Shown: in pieces, positions 41,568-54,063 of the stretch
Position numbering within the stretch: the first letter of the stretch is position 1
Layout of the letters: each line of letters opens with the position of its first letter
Assembly (NCBI RefSeq): GCF_000340215.1
Contig: NW_006921534.1
Coordinates: forward strand, 3,177,198 to 3,241,197
Direction: 5' to 3'
Source: Pseudocercospora fijiensis CIRAD86
Lineage: Eukaryota; Ascomycota; Dothideomycetes; Mycosphaerellales; Mycosphaerellaceae
DNA: 64,000 nucleotides
Notes under the pieces: generated by a model
Databases searched by the model: none
Told to the model about the DNA's origin: nothing
The model's input: the letters and a program-made list of their open reading frames with translations, nothing else
Position numbers and translations under genes: made by a program

Positions 41568-42890
41568 TCATTCTGCAGAGTCCGCCACTGTTATCTCAGT
41601 ACGAGGCCGCGCTTTGTTCAAGCCTTCGAGTAGCACACAAGCCTTGCAGACTGCTTGTGAAGACAGGTACCCGCATCTCTCGCATTGTCCGAGTTTCTGT
41701 TTGATAGGTCCTGCGCCGCGATTCTGTCCAGGAGCTCCTTTCTTCTCCTGCCTGGTTCTGATAGGTATGGTATTCTTGCTCGGGTCGACCGATTCCTCAA
41801 GCTCTTTCCCTCCTGAGGCGGGCTTGATCGGCATCTTCACCTCTATTTCGGTTCCGTTGGCAGCAGCTTGCTCATCTTGGCACAGCTTTTCCTCCATCTC
41901 TGCCATCTCACCACCGCTCGACTTGCCATTGGCAGTTCCGCAGCCGCCAGCTGTCTCATCTTCCGCACCTTTGGCTGCCGCGGCGTCCTCAGTGCCACAA
42001 GAACCTTTGCAGCTTACATTCGCGTCCGGAACCAGCTTCGCCATATCAATGCCAGATCGCACCACATCCAAAATGCTTTCTGGTCGTATCCGCTCCAAAT
42101 TCTTGATCAGAGTTCTCGCCGACCCTCGAAAGGCTTCCGGACTGTATATGCACTCGGTGCTAAAGTAATCAAGCTTCTTATGGTGTGCATAAAGCACAAT
42201 TTCCTTCTCGTAGGCATACATCAAAGGCTTGCTCCTCTTAACATTCGTGAAGTTGACCTCGCCGTTCTCGGTCTGCGGAGCTTTCGCGGAGGGTGTGCTT
42301 GTAATGATGCTCGTAGCTCTGCTCAATCGCGGTAAATCTCCTCTTAGCAAATTCATAAGCACAGTCTCTGCTACGTCGTCTGCATTATGGCCGGTCACGA
42401 CATGACCAACATTCAACATGGCCGCGCCGCGATCCAGCGCCTGCCGTCTGAAAACGCCGCAATATGTGCAGTTGCCCTTCTTACCCACCTGCGCTACGAC
42501 CTGGTCCATCGACCATCCATACAGCTCAGCATAGCTCACAATTTTCAGCGGAAGCTGATACTGCTCGGCGTGTCTCTTGACAGCCTCGAGACTGTGATCC
42601 CGGTAGCCTTGAATGCCCTCATCTACGGAAAGCAGAATCAAGTCCAGGCCCCAATTCTGTCGATCATTTAATGTTTTGAGCACTGAGGCCAGCACTGTGC
42701 TATCTTTTCCTCCAGATGCACCTATGGCCACCTTCTCGCCCGGCTGAAACAATTTTGACGATTCCACCGTCTCTGCGACCTCATCTTCAAATATCTGTAT
42801 GAAGCATGGCGCGCATATTCGGGCGTGATTCTTCGGTCGGAGGATTTGAGCGCGCGCCTTTTGACAGATTTGACACGTTGATGGAGGCAT
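41568..42890 (-). CDS. ncs6: Cytoplasmic tRNA 2-thiolation protein 1 (Ncs6/Ctu1)
   Basis: Catalyses the 2-thio step of mcm5s2U at the wobble position of Lys, Glu and Gln tRNAs, taking sulfur from Urm1 and working with Ncs2. Single exon, 440 residues from Met 42890. Motifs: an N-terminal Cys cluster (CQICQ; CAPC), the PP-loop ATP-pyrophosphatase site SGGKDS at residues 59-64, [17 protein letters not shown] with the catalytic Cys, [14 protein letters not shown], and a terminal Cys cluster (CERCG, CKAC). An insertion of about 85 residues rich in Ala, Gly and Glu lies before the last cluster, longer than in yeast. The frame is open to a Met at 43073, but the added residues are not family-like and are likely leader. 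Confidence 0.93.
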   Translation of the reverse strand: MPPSTCQICQKARAQILRPKNHARICAPCFIQIFEDEVAETVESSKLFQPGEKVAIGASGGKDSTVLASVLKTLNDRQNWGLDLILLSVDEGIQGYRDHSLEAVKRHAEQYQLPLKIVSYAELYGWSMDQVVAQVGKKGNCTYCGVFRRQALDRGAAMLNVGHVVTGHNADDVAETVLMNLLRGDLPRLSRATSIITSTPSAKAPQTENGEVNFTNVKRSKPLMYAYEKEIVLYAHHKKLDYFSTECIYSPEAFRGSARTLIKNLERIRPESILDVVRSGIDMAKLVPDANVSCKGSCGTEDAAAAKGAEDETAGGCGTANGKSSGGEMAEMEEKLCQDEQAAANGTEIEVKMPIKPASGGKELEESVDPSKNTIPIRTRQEKKGAPGQNRGAGPIKQKLGQCERCGYLSSQAVCKACVLLEGLNKARPRTEITVADSAE

Positions 42891-43276
42891 CGTGTTACCG
42901 TCGAAGATCGCGGATCGGCATAGAGACGTTTGCTGGTGTGGGTGTGAAATGGTGGTAAATTGCCAGCCCTGAGGTGATTGATGACTCACCTTCGGTTTGA
43001 TGGAACCAGCCAGTGACGGATCTAATGAACTTTGATTTGGCCCCATAGGGCCATTGTTGGAAGAAAGACGCAACCTATTGGGTCTGCTGCTCTCGCAAGC
43101 AATATGGATATCTCATATATACATATACAATAAGAATAGTGGAAGCCTCGACATTGCCCTCCAAACGAACCAAGTGTCTCGTACAGCCTTTTAACAGCAA
43201 TGATTCTATCCCATATTTGATTGCACAAATCGTCCATATCGCTTGAACGCTCAAAGCAACGCTAATGCCGGCTCTT
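42891..43276. other. Intergenic, ncs6 promoter
   Basis: 386 bp upstream of ncs6 and downstream of the coiled-coil gene. No further gene is seen. Confidence 0.5.
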
Positions 43277-46200
43277 CTAGCCTACCAGGCCATCTTCTAG
43301 ACCTCCAGTTTCTTCCAGAAAAGCGCTCACACGATCTTTGACCTCATTGAAAATTGCGCCGAGTGCCTCTTGCCATTGGTTCTCAACTTCGCCGACTTTT
43401 TCTTTGAGATCCTGGGTAAGGTGATCTTCCGCCTCCCTCTTAGCATGAGCCATTTCTTCCAAGGCGACTGCAGAATTTGGACTAGCAGCCACGCTCTCGA
43501 GCTCTAGTAGTCTCAGTCGGCTTTTCGTGGTCGCCGTGCGTACCTCGTGAAGCAAACACAGCAGGTTGACTTGGGATTCGATGAACTGGTAAGCACTCTT
43601 TTCCGCATGCCCTAGCAGGCTGTAGAGGTATTGCAGGGGGTGGTCATGATATGACGGATTCTCGTCATACTCCTGCAAGGGAACTTGGACTTCGAAACCC
43701 AGCATTTCTCCCGGGATCTGCTGGAGGACTTCCAGCAAGCCAGGAGCGATGTCCCAGAAAGCGGAGAGCTGATCCTCGACGCCACGTGACACGTTCGTCT
43801 CCATGATGCCTTGCAGATGCTCATATCGCTTCAATGATTCCTTCGCGTACGTCATTTGGCGTTCGATGCTGTCTTTCTTGAAAAATTTTGTCGCCTCGTC
43901 GATCTTCCCTTGCGCTTTCGAGATTCGATACGGTGTCAAGATCACTTCTGAATACTTCTCGGTCCTCATGGCGTGCAAGTCAAACATCTCCTTGTGCAGT
44001 TGCTCACGTGCTTCAAAGAGCCACTTCAGCAAAGTCAACTTCTCCAATCGCTCTGGGTGCTCGTCACCCTCCACTTGAGCTCGGTTTGGATCGTTCGAAT
44101 CATGGCCGCTCTCAAGATCGAGTCTTAACTGGGTGATGCTTGAACCGGCTTTCTCCAGACGCTCAGTCAACAGCGCATTGAGTGGATGTGATACTGCAGC
44201 CTCAAAAACGTCGAAGTTAGATCGAGCAGTCGCCTTACCACGCTCGGCTTCGTCAATATCGAAGTCTGCTTCAGCCTTGGCCGCATCGGCGAAAGATATG
44301 GTACCTTCAGCGATTTGGTTTTGAATGTTCATTCGCAGTTTCGTTCGTCGCTTTTTGGCGCTTTCCTGTTGTTCGCGAGCAAGAGTAAAGTCTTGGTCGA
44401 GATATGAGTCTTTGATCTTCTGGATCTCCGAGTGGTCAGCCAACAGCCGATGCTGAGTCCGCAGCTCTGCAAGTACAGGATGGCTATTGTTGACCGCCGG
44501 ATGGTGTCGAGGGTAGGGTGGCGGCAATGTCACCAGGCGTGACACATTCAAGGGCGCCACGCCTGGCGTAGAAGCTTTACGCTCGACTGCGCGATGTGGT
44601 GTTTGCATTGGCGTATCCAAGTCAATGCTCTCATGCCACCCAACCTTCTCGGGCGGATATTGACCTGGCCCATAGCCACTGTAATCTGGCAATCCGGTGT
44701 TATCACCGCTGGGCCCGGGTATGGGCGTCTGCTGCTCAGTCGTAGGCGAGACGAGTCCCTGTAGATCTGCAGGATTGATGCCCATGTACTTGGTCTCGCG
44801 CCTTGTCTTCTCCATTCTGTCTGGACGTCCAATGGAGCCTCCACCGGAGTTGCTCTGCTCGAACCACCTACTTGGCTGTCGACCACGAGAGCTACCTTCG
44901 TCGGGCACTGTGCTGACTGCCATTGACGGGATCGGCGAAAGACTAGGTTTGAAAGATTCAGCCCATTGACGCGTGTCACTACGCTCGAAGCTGTCGCCAA
45001 AGTCCATGCTGCTGGCATCGGTTGCTGGAGTAAAGTCGCCAAAAGATGACGCCGAGCTAGGCGCGTTGCCAAGGGCTGAGGTCGGCTGGCTTTCTGATGT
45101 CCACGCAGGCACTGATGGGTCAATCGAAGGCATGGAGGTGCTGGGAGTTGCGGCACGTCGGCCTTCTTTGCCGAACGAACGCCACATGTCTCGCGTCAAA
45201 TCGAGGATATCGCCAGCCATAGCATTGTACGCGGTCGAGTAGCGATCACGTCTCAATCGAGACTCATGCACCATGAAATTGGCAAAGAGTTCCAAACGTT
45301 CTTCATCGGTCGAAGCAGCAATTTCTTGCTCAACAAAAGCACGATGTCGCTTGATAGCATCGAGAGCAAACGCATTGAGCTTTGGTTGTGCCGAGCCGCT
45401 TGGAGCTACTCTTACTGGAGTGAGTGGAGCTGGCATGGTCGTATCTTCATTGGGCGTGTGTAGGATGTGAGAAATTGGCCTATCACTTGAGGCACTACCT
45501 GGAACCTTCATGGCCGGCTTCGGTGCTGTCGCGCCTGTTTGCTTCCCGATAGCTGGCGTGTATGGAGGCGTGAGAATGTTTGAAGCGTTGTTCGGCGCCA
45601 CTTGACTTTGTTGTGCTGGGAGGCTCGATGCTGAGGAGGGCGAGTTGATACCTGATGCAGTCCTCATGTGTTCACGTCTACGGCTAATCGATCCTTCAAG
45701 AGGATCGAAAATAAGGTTAGCAGGCTTCGAGTCGTCCTCGTCCAAAGTCCCCTTCGCTGCGCGACTCCTAGATCTTCTCTCTCTGATGCCTTGAGAACTC
45801 GTATCTCTTTTCGCGGGGCGACGAGCGAGAGAGTTCTCGCGAGAAGCGGTTTGTGGCGAACTACCAGTGTCAATGCGCAGAGGCTGATAATCTGCAGCTG
45901 ATTGGGGAAACTGCTGCTGCGGTAAAGGGGGCTCGGGCTCTCCACTCGAAGCATCATGTTCCACCCAGCCAGCTGGAGTCGGCGGCACTGGACCAAGACT
46001 TGGAGCTGCGACAGTTCTTCTCGATCTTGGAGGACCGAGTGGCCGATCTGAGGCTTCGATGCTCGAACTTGAGCCACCAAGTGGTCGGTTCAGACTTTGT
46101 GACCGCACTCCGGGCAGAGGAGGGTTTGGTGGGGGCCCGGGTAGAGGCATACCAGGTTGCCAGTGGTTATCCGGCGAAGCACGTCCAATTGGCGCTATAG

Positions 46201-47155
46201 TCGCTGACGATGGCCCCGCGGACTGCATATGTCCCGCTGATGCTGCTCGCCTGGCGGCAGGTGGCCTGTTATCCACAAATGAGGGCACATGGACTGAATG
46301 ACCAGGTTGCGGAAGCTGGACCTCTGCGTTTGCAGGCTGCTTGCCCCTCAGGCCTGATAGGCTGAATAATGACCTGTTTCCAAGTCCTGAAGCTGATCGC
46401 TCACGATAGCGTGACGACTGAGCTGGTGGGGGCGGAAAGGCTGGTGACATGGTGATCTGAGGAGAGTTTCTGGCCGAGCTCTCTGCCATTGGCGAGGCAG
46501 TAAAGGCTCCATTATCCACGATTGGAGAAGCCATGTGCACGGCTCGCGGACCAGTACCAGGCGTTCCTGGCGATGCAGAATAGGGAGGAGGGGGACTTGG
46601 CATAGCATCTTTGGAAGGTCTGATGTCAGCTATGCACTTTGAGGATTCCTCTCACGCTCTCATTCAGCACACAACTCCGAAGACACTGCAAGCATTCATT
46701 ACACGCATGGAGCCCACCCATGTTTCTCTAGATAGAATGGCATTGAACACGGATTACGAACCTTCCATTCCAGTGATGTGACTCGTGCTTGGTGGCATGG
46801 TGGCTTGGCGTTGTTGAAAGACCATCTGTGAGCCGGAGACCTGAGCTCGATTGCTCCATTGTCGGGGATTGTAAGGCTCCATTGCTGGAGCTCCCGGGGA
46901 AGGAGCAGCAAACGCGCCTGGATGTTGAGGATGAGGATGAGGATTGGGATGAGGATTCAGGCCACTCGGGGGTCTGGGATTATGGAGGAAGTGCGGTGAC
47001 AAGTGCGAATGTGTTCCCGACACAGGAGTCGAAGTCTGAGAGGCCAAAGCGCCTTGCTCGGCCAGAACGGAAGTCGACAGGTGAACAGAGACCGGCCTCC
47101 TCTGCGCATGCGGGCTGGGCGGAGGAGGTCGTGTGTACTCATATTGTTGGCTCAT
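43277..47155 (-). CDS. Large hypothetical protein, disordered N-terminal half and coiled-coil C-terminal half
   Basis: Two exons, 46758-47155 and 43277-46619, with a 138-bp intron (donor GTAATC, acceptor CATCAG), giving 1246 residues. The junction reads MEGSPSKDAMPSPPP. Residues 1 to about 770 are rich in Pro, Ser, Gly and Arg with PPPY-like motifs, and include one short charged block (KLNAFALDAIKRHRAFVEQEI). Residues about 790-1246 are long charged helices (REQQESAKKRRTKLRMNI; LKWLFEAREQLHKEMFDL) of coiled-coil type. No catalytic motif, signal peptide or membrane segment. I do not recognise a named family; the design suggests a scaffold or membrane-contact protein. If the upstream exon is wrong, translation could begin at Met 46603. 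Confidence 0.75.
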
Positions 47156-47952
47156 CGCTAATAAGCCTCGCGAATGGGCGCGGCGCGTTCCAGCAGAGAA
47201 GCAGGAGAGCGAAGCACGGATGCGCCTCTGCGCTTGTCCTAGCCCAGATTAACACCACATGAGATGCTGCATAAGCCCCACCACGTGAAGAGCGATTGCA
47301 TGTCGGCGCTTAGCTGCCACCAGAGCTGTGATTGGCGCGACGCGGCAGGCGCTACTCTTTAGACTAAAAGCTTGGTGAAGACGGCACGTGACTGCGCATT
47401 GCACGGCGTTTACGACGACTATATAGATCTAAGTCAGATCCATTGTTGTGGTACAAGATCAGATGTGGAAGCACTTGTCCCCCTCACGCCGTTTCATGTC
47501 AAATCTGCGCCACCGTCGCAGCGCATCCAGACGCCAGCACGCTCTGTGCTATTGTTACCCGGTCCGCGAGCCGCTCAGTCGCATCTACCAACATCGGACA
47601 CGAATTGGGAGATCGCACTCCGTTCGTGATGTCTTGTGCCGAGAGAACGAAAGGCACCGATACAAGCTCTGACGAGAACGTATAGTGCCGTCCGTAGATT
47701 GCGGTGACGCCTGATATTGTGATTGGATTCTGCCACTTGATAGCGTGGTGTCTTAGGGGCGGCACTATGGATGATCCTGGACGAGCGATTCCGCGCTCCG
47801 TCTCCAACACTACTCAACACCTCTTCAAATTAGCCAGAGCCAGTGTGAAGCGCCCTTTCTAGTTGAGATCGACGAGGGGTCTCACCTTTGAAATCAGTGC
47901 CCGTACCGTCGACACCGGCGACGATACAGGCGTGTAGAGGTTGTAAAACCCC
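47156..47952. other. Intergenic between ntr1 and the coiled-coil gene
   Basis: About 0.8 kb, promoter of the coiled-coil gene on the left and 3' side of ntr1 on the right. CACGTG at 47283 and 47385 are E-box-like sites. No gene supported. Confidence 0.45.
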
Positions 47953-50163
47953 TCACTTGCCTTCAGCACGATCAACCAGCTTCTCATCCAACCCGATCGG
48001 TTCATAGACGCTTCGATCCGCCTTCTTCTGAGCCCACACGATGTCGCCTTTGAGATAAACAATTACGCCGCCCTTGCCCGTAGCACTAGCTGTGATCCTA
48101 AATAGAGGAGCTCCGCTTTGCGGATGTGCTTCACGCAGCGGTACCATGGTGAGGTCTTCCTCGGCGCACCAAGCCTCGACCACATCTCTAAAGTCCTGCG
48201 TTAATTGTTCGCCAGCAATGGGGCGACTCGCGGCATTTTCCTGCGCTGCAAGCTTCTTGCCAACCTCCTTCGCAATAGGGCGTGAAGGGCCAGCAGCTGG
48301 AGCAGCCAACTCGGCCATTGATCTGCCCTCGTCTTGAAGCTCCGTAGCTTTGATGGCCATCTCTTTGCCTCTATCCCATTCTTTCACGATGTCCGGATGT
48401 GAGCTATACTTCTCTGGAATTTGCTGCTGCCACCAGGTCAACCACTGCAGAATCTCGTCGAAGTTTGGATCATCAGATGTTAGCCAGAGGTGTAAGATCG
48501 AGTGCCACTTTGGAAAGAATTCGGCGACAAGCAGCCGCACATACACGTCGGTCTTGAAAAATTCTTCCCATTTGAAGACATTCTCCAGTGCTGTGAGGTC
48601 CTGATCGGCTGGGTCGACTTCGAATTCCATGGACAAGTACCGTGCGAGTTTGGGCAACAGGTGTCTGACGAGAACATGATCAAGCTCTGAGCGAAGAAGG
48701 TCACGCCATTCCAATAAGCCAGGCAGTACGCCTGACGAGACGTTCCATCCGTCCAGGACTTGCCTCAGGCGTCGCTTCAGCTCGACCAGGAATCCTGAGG
48801 AGGCCTTGGGGTCGAGGTGGTACTGCGGCAGGTATGGTAGCCAAGGGAATAGCCAGGTGTGGGGTCGGGCGTGTTTCACGGTAGCAGTCTTGTGGTGATG
48901 CTTTCGCTTGCGGGGATCCCACATTGTAAGTGCTGTGCTTAGCTTGGGAACTATCAGCACATCCATAAGGTTGCTGTATATGAATGGTGGTAGCAGTGGT
49001 CGCCATGCCTGAACCAGTGATGTTAAAGGCGTATGATTAAGGACGTCCCAATTCGTGATAGTTGTTCGAAGCTTGGGTAGCCAGATGGTATAAATTAAAG
49101 TCTCGTATGCAGTGGTCGCTTTCTGGCGGTTCGATCTGGCATAGCTTTCGTCCAAATCGCCGAGGTTACGGGCAGTGACAATTTCCTCTCGAGGTTGGAG
49201 TCCTAGCAAAGCTTTTATGCAAGCCAGATCAGATGCCAGGAATGTTGGATCCTCTAAAGGTGACCAGCTAGCCAGTTGTTTCTTGAACAGCGGGAAGAGC
49301 GCGCCGACAGCTGCTTCTTGGAGATCATACTTCTCGATTTCATGTTTGTGTTCGTTCTGAAGATCCTCAAGCTTGGCAATGAGTGCTGTCCATTCTGCTT
49401 CAACATCATCGCTGCCAGATCCTGCAGCTGTCGTTAGGCGGAGACCTTCAATGGCTTCCAGGACACCTTGTAATCTCTCGAGATCTTCTTTTTGGGCCTC
49501 CGCTTCCAGGTGTTGTTGTCCCGCGTGCTCCTCGATGTAAGCTTTCTGCTCTTGCACTCCATGCCATGCCTCGATGAAAGCCTCAAGCTCTAGCCTTTCT
49601 CTCTTTGCGATCTTTTCCGCCTCTGACTCTGCTGGTACTCCAGAAGCAGTCATCAACCCCGCTGCACTTGTTAGCAATTTTGTCTGTGCACCGGTCGCAT
49701 CAACAATGGAGCTGAGCATCTGTGGCGGAACATGTAGTCCTGGCGCCGCAGCTCGCACGTCTGCGGCTGTCTTATATTTGGTCTTGGGTTTTCGCGGTCC
49801 GCTTGGCGTACTCGCGCCGCTATCACCACTGATCCCGCCGGCAGACTTCTTCTTGCGCTCTCTGCGCGCCTTTCGTTCCTCCTCGCTGCTGTCTTCATAC
49901 TGCTCGCCGCGCTTCTCGGCCGCTCTGCGCTTTTCCTCCTTGTATTGCTCCGTGAGCTCTTTAACAGCTCCAACACCTGCACCCTGCGGACGCAACTTGA
50001 CTTCAATGGGGTTGACGACGCCTTCGCCCTCCATACCCAGACCTTCGCCCTCTTTCCAACCCATTTTGGCCATCATTTTGGCTGCGAAAGAGCCTTTCGC
50101 GCCTAGCTTGGGCGCCTTATGTGGCGCATTGCCGGCACCCGTGAACTTGCGCTTCTCAGCCAT
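47953..50163 (-). CDS. ntr1: G-patch / GCFC spliceosome disassembly factor (TFIP11/Ntr1 family)
   Basis: Partner of the helicase Prp43 that releases the lariat intron and takes spliceosomes apart in the nucleus. Single exon of 736 residues. Residues about 22-68 are a G-patch (AAKMMAKMGWKEGEGLGMEGEG; key Gly and aromatic positions kept) that would bind Prp43. A charged region with Glu/Lys repeats follows, then the GC-rich-factor-like (GCFC) helical domain at about 280-560 with Trp-rich blocks (WLPKLRTTITNWDVLNHTP; LFPWLPYLPQYHLDP). The C terminus contains a short conserved segment (PLFRITASATGKGGVIVYLKGDIVWAQ). Length is near that of the family. It shares a divergent promoter with kgd1. Confidence 0.9.
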   Translation of the reverse strand: MAEKRKFTGAGNAPHKAPKLGAKGSFAAKMMAKMGWKEGEGLGMEGEGVVNPIEVKLRPQGAGVGAVKELTEQYKEEKRRAAEKRGEQYEDSSEEERKARRERKKKSAGGISGDSGASTPSGPRKPKTKYKTAADVRAAAPGLHVPPQMLSSIVDATGAQTKLLTSAAGLMTASGVPAESEAEKIAKRERLELEAFIEAWHGVQEQKAYIEEHAGQQHLEAEAQKEDLERLQGVLEAIEGLRLTTAAGSGSDDVEAEWTALIAKLEDLQNEHKHEIEKYDLQEAAVGALFPLFKKQLASWSPLEDPTFLASDLACIKALLGLQPREEIVTARNLGDLDESYARSNRQKATTAYETLIYTIWLPKLRTTITNWDVLNHTPLTSLVQAWRPLLPPFIYSNLMDVLIVPKLSTALTMWDPRKRKHHHKTATVKHARPHTWLFPWLPYLPQYHLDPKASSGFLVELKRRLRQVLDGWNVSSGVLPGLLEWRDLLRSELDHVLVRHLLPKLARYLSMEFEVDPADQDLTALENVFKWEEFFKTDVYVRLLVAEFFPKWHSILHLWLTSDDPNFDEILQWLTWWQQQIPEKYSSHPDIVKEWDRGKEMAIKATELQDEGRSMAELAAPAAGPSRPIAKEVGKKLAAQENAASRPIAGEQLTQDFRDVVEAWCAEEDLTMVPLREAHPQSGAPLFRITASATGKGGVIVYLKGDIVWAQKKADRSVYEPIGLDEKLVDRAEGK

Positions 50164-50892
50164 GATGCGCTGTGGCCGAGCCTCTTGTTGGTGTTGAAGG
50201 CGAAATTCAGATGGCGAAGAGGTGGAAGGCAGAATGTCGTTGGAACATGACTCGCGGGATAATAAGGTTCAGCTCGCGCGAGCGCCAAGCTCTTCACGGG
50301 ATCCAGAAACTGGTCACTTCACTGCTACCGCTGAGGGGTGGCAGACTGAGATGTCAAGCATTATGAGTCAATCAACATTCAGGCTGGATTTATGCCAGAG
50401 GTGCATTTGAGAGGAACCTACATCATGACATGCCATGCTTACGTACTGAACTGAGCACCTTCCTACCATGTGGCATGCGGCTGCAAGACGAACGGGAAGA
50501 GCGGGGGTCGGGGTCGGGGTCGGGGTCGAGGATATTAGGAGTCCGGGCATGCCATGGGTGCTTTCGTGCTTTCGCGGGAATCCATCTCACATCAATTCTC
50601 GATTTCTGTGATGCGCAATGCCATCTAGCACTCCAGCATCCCCAATAAGATAACTGTTGCATTGCACGCGCACGTGGTGGAGGGAACGGGACGGGACGGG
50701 TGTGCCGATCTGCCGCTTCAAAGCAGTCTCACTGCTTGCTTTGCGTCTTTTGCCTCTCACTCTCACTCTTCCATCACCGCACCGCACCGCACCGCACCGC
50801 CCTCCTGCGCATGCGCCTGCATCACCAGCACCGAATACCGAACACCCACGCCACCGACCTGCTGCTGAGCAAAGCGATGAGCATCTGCAGCC
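50164..50892. promoter_or_regulatory. Divergent promoter, ntr1 / kgd1
   Basis: 729 bp between start codons. Four G runs separated by TC (50503-50525) could fold into a G-quadruplex on the plus strand. A pentanucleotide CACCG/ACCGC repeat lies near 50775-50800 in the probable kgd1 leader. Out-of-frame ATGs at 50662, 50700 and 50877 precede the kgd1 start. Confidence 0.55.
50503..50525 (+). promoter_or_regulatory. Potential G-quadruplex (four G runs)
   Basis: G runs of 5, 4, 4 and 4 at 50503-50507, 50510-50513, 50516-50519 and 50522-50525 with two-base loops. The hexamer GGGGTC repeats; it is not the fungal telomere unit TTAGGG. Confidence 0.75.
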
Positions 50893-53800
50893 ATGCTGCT
50901 TTCACAACTCCGACTGTGCAGCAAACGTCTGGCTGCAGGTAGCTCGAATGCTGCCAGATCCTTTTCCTCCGTCGCTCCAAACACCCCTCGAACAGCTTTG
51001 GTCGCGAACAGAAGGGAGCTTGGCATCGCCTCATACAATGCCTTCACCTCGCAGCATCGCAAATATGCTGCGCAAGCCGAGCAGACCGATCGCGGCGTAG
51101 ACCCTTCGGACTCTTTTCTTTCAGGAAACACTGCCAACTATGTCGATGAGATGTACTCAGAATGGAAACGCGATCCTTCATCCGTACATGTTTCATGGCA
51201 GGTCTACTTCAGAAACATGGAGAGTGGCGACATGCCCGTGAGCCGTGCTTTCACACCTCCACCAACTATTATGCCACAACCTGCCGGAGGCGTTCCAGCG
51301 CCCACTTTCTCCACCTCTTCTGGAGCCGCCGAGGCTCAGGGCAGTGACGTTATGAACCACTTGAAAGTGCAGCTTCTTGTTCGCGCGTACCAGGCGCGTG
51401 GTCACCACAAGGCGAACATCGACCCGTTGGGCATTAGAGACAACTCGAAGAATATTCCAAGAGAATTGGACTTGAAGACATACAACTTCACAGATGCTGA
51501 TATGGAGACCGAGTTCACACTGGGTCCTGGTATTTTGCCAAGATTCAAGACCGATAAGAGGCACAAGATGACTTTGCGCGAGATTATTGATACCTGTGAA
51601 CGCCTCTACTGTGGCCCTTACGGTATTGAATACATTCACATCCCGGATCGAGAACAATGCGATTGGCTTCGACAGAGGATTGAGGTTCCCCAGCCCTACA
51701 AGTACTCCGTCGACGAGAAGCGACGCATTCTGGACAGGCTGATTTGGTCCTCTTCTTTTGAAAGTTTCCTAGCCACCAAGTACCCCAACGACAAGCGTTT
51801 CGGTTTAGAAGGCGGTGAATCGCTCATTCCCGGTATGAAGGCCCTTATCGATCGCTCTGTCGACTACGGTGTCAAAGACATTGTCATCGGAATGCCTCAC
51901 AGAGGTCGTCTCAACGTGCTGTCCAACGTCGTCCGCAAACCGAACGAGTCTATCTTCTCCGAATTTGGAGGTTCTGCAGATGCTGCTGATGAGGGATCTG
52001 GAGATGTCAAGTACCATCTGGGCATGAACTTTGAACGTCCCACGCCTTCTGGCAAGCGTGTGCAGCTCTCGCTTGTTGCCAACCCATCGCATTTGGAAGC
52101 CGAGGATCCAGTCGTGCTCGGCAAGACCCGCGCCATCCTCCACTACAACAACGATGAGACTCATGCAACGTCCGCAATGGGAGTGCTGCTCCACGGTGAC
52201 GCTGCTTTCGCTGCTCAGGGTATCGTATACGAGACTATGGGCTTCTATGCACTTCCGGCATACCACACGGGCGGCACGATCCACCTGATCGTCAACAACC
52301 AGATCGGTTTTACCACTGACCCACGTTTTGCTCGTTCGACGCCATACTGTTCTGATATTGCCAAGTTCGTAGATGCACCTGTCTTCCACGTAAACGGTGA
52401 CGACGTTGAAGCCCTCAACTTCGTCTGCCAGCTTGCTGCCGACTGGCGTGCTGAGTTCAAGAAGGATGTGGTAGTCGACATTGTATGCTACCGAAAGCAA
52501 GGCCACAACGAGACGGATCAGCCATCCTTTACTCAACCACTGATGTACAAGCGCATCAGCGAGCAACCGCCTGTCCTCGACAAGTACGTCAAACAGCTCC
52601 TTGACAACAAGACTTTCACTCAGGAGGACATCGATGAGCACAAGAGCTGGGTGTGGGGCATGCTCGAGGAGTCTTTTGCACGATCAAAGGACTACCAGCC
52701 AACTGCCAAGGAATGGCTCACCAGCGCATGGCACGGCTTCAAGTCGCCCAAGGAGCTCGCTACTGAGGTCTTGCCCCATCTCCCAACCGGACTTCCAGCC
52801 GACCAGCTGAAGCACATTGCCAAAGTCATTGGCGAGCCACCAGATGGTTTCCATGTCCACAAGAACCTGAAGCGTATTCTGGCCAACAGATCAAAGACTG
52901 TCAATGAGGGCAAGAACATCGATATGTCCACTGCTGAGGCTCTCGCTTTCGGCTCTCTGTGCATGGAAGGCCACCACGTACGTGTTTCAGGTCAAGATGT
53001 AGAGCGCGGTACATTCTCGCAGCGCCATGCTGTCCTCCACGACCAAGAGAACGAAGACACATATACGCCTCTGAAGCACGTAAGCAAGGATCAGGGATCC
53101 TTCGTCATTTCCAACTCCAGCTTGAGCGAGTTTGGTGCACTTGGATTTGAGTACGGATACTCGCTCTCTTCGCCGAACGCTCTCGTCATCTGGGAGGCAC
53201 AATTCGGCGACTTTGCCAACAATGCCCAATGTATCATCGACCAGTTCATTGCTTCTGGAGAAGTCAAGTGGCTTCAGAGATCTGGTCTGGTAGTGAACCT
53301 CCCACACGGTTATGACGGTCAAGGCCCAGAGCACAGTTCTGGTCGTATGGAACGTTTCCTCCAGCTCTGTAATGAAGATCCTCGCATCTTCCCATCGCCA
53401 GAGAAGCTTGAACGTCAACATCAGGACTGCAACATGCAGATCACAGTCTGCACAACTCCTGCCAACAACTTCCACATCCTCCGTCGACAAATGAACAGGC
53501 AGTTCCGCAAGCCGCTCATCTCATTCTTCAGCAAGAGCTTGTTGCGTCACCCACTCGCACGATCAAACATCGAGGAATTCACCGGCGAGAGCCACTTCCA
53601 GTGGATCGTGCCAGACCCAGCGCACGATGAGAATGCTGAATTCAAGATCGACTCACATGACAAGATCGAGCGCGTCATCCTCTGCTCCGGACAAGTCTTT
53701 GCTGCACTTTTCAAGTACCGACAGCAAAACAACTTGACTAACACCGCCATTACCCGTATTGAACAACTTAACCCATTCCCATGGGCGCAGCTCAAGGAAA

Positions 53801-54063
53801 ACCTTGACAGCTATCCCAACGCCCAGACCATCGTTTGGTGTCAGGAAGAGCCACTCAACGCCGGTGCATGGTCTTTTACCCAACCAAGAATAGAGACCCT
53901 TCTCAACCACACAGAACACCATGACCGAAAGCACGTCATGTACGCTGGCCGTAACCCAAGCGCATCAGTCGCTACCGGTCTCAAGAGCAGTCATCTGAAG
54001 GAAGAGCAGGACCTGCTCGAGATGGCTTGGAGCGTGAAGCAGGACAAGCTCAAGGGAGAATAG
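50893..54063 (+). CDS. kgd1: 2-oxoglutarate dehydrogenase E1, mitochondrial
   Basis: Thiamine-diphosphate enzyme that decarboxylates 2-oxoglutarate in the TCA cycle and passes the succinyl group to the E2 lipoyl arm. Single exon of 1056 residues, the family's normal length. The N terminus ([20 protein letters not shown]...) is a typical mitochondrial presequence, followed by the conserved [20 protein letters not shown], where FLSG..A.Y is the E1 N-terminal motif. Core motifs include [42 protein letters not shown] (TPP/Mg site), [44 protein letters not shown] and the terminal [12 protein letters not shown]. No intron is needed. The G+C-rich, very regular codon use suggests high expression. Confidence 0.97.
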   Translation: MLLSQLRLCSKRLAAGSSNAARSFSSVAPNTPRTALVANRRELGIASYNAFTSQHRKYAAQAEQTDRGVDPSDSFLSGNTANYVDEMYSEWKRDPSSVHVSWQVYFRNMESGDMPVSRAFTPPPTIMPQPAGGVPAPTFSTSSGAAEAQGSDVMNHLKVQLLVRAYQARGHHKANIDPLGIRDNSKNIPRELDLKTYNFTDADMETEFTLGPGILPRFKTDKRHKMTLREIIDTCERLYCGPYGIEYIHIPDREQCDWLRQRIEVPQPYKYSVDEKRRILDRLIWSSSFESFLATKYPNDKRFGLEGGESLIPGMKALIDRSVDYGVKDIVIGMPHRGRLNVLSNVVRKPNESIFSEFGGSADAADEGSGDVKYHLGMNFERPTPSGKRVQLSLVANPSHLEAEDPVVLGKTRAILHYNNDETHATSAMGVLLHGDAAFAAQGIVYETMGFYALPAYHTGGTIHLIVNNQIGFTTDPRFARSTPYCSDIAKFVDAPVFHVNGDDVEALNFVCQLAADWRAEFKKDVVVDIVCYRKQGHNETDQPSFTQPLMYKRISEQPPVLDKYVKQLLDNKTFTQEDIDEHKSWVWGMLEESFARSKDYQPTAKEWLTSAWHGFKSPKELATEVLPHLPTGLPADQLKHIAKVIGEPPDGFHVHKNLKRILANRSKTVNEGKNIDMSTAEALAFGSLCMEGHHVRVSGQDVERGTFSQRHAVLHDQENEDTYTPLKHVSKDQGSFVISNSSLSEFGALGFEYGYSLSSPNALVIWEAQFGDFANNAQCIIDQFIASGEVKWLQRSGLVVNLPHGYDGQGPEHSSGRMERFLQLCNEDPRIFPSPEKLERQHQDCNMQITVCTTPANNFHILRRQMNRQFRKPLISFFSKSLLRHPLARSNIEEFTGESHFQWIVPDPAHDENAEFKIDSHDKIERVILCSGQVFAALFKYRQQNNLTNTAITRIEQLNPFPWAQLKENLDSYPNAQTIVWCQEEPLNAGAWSFTQPRIETLLNHTEHHDRKHVMYAGRNPSASVATGLKSSHLKEEQDLLEMAWSVKQDKLKGE

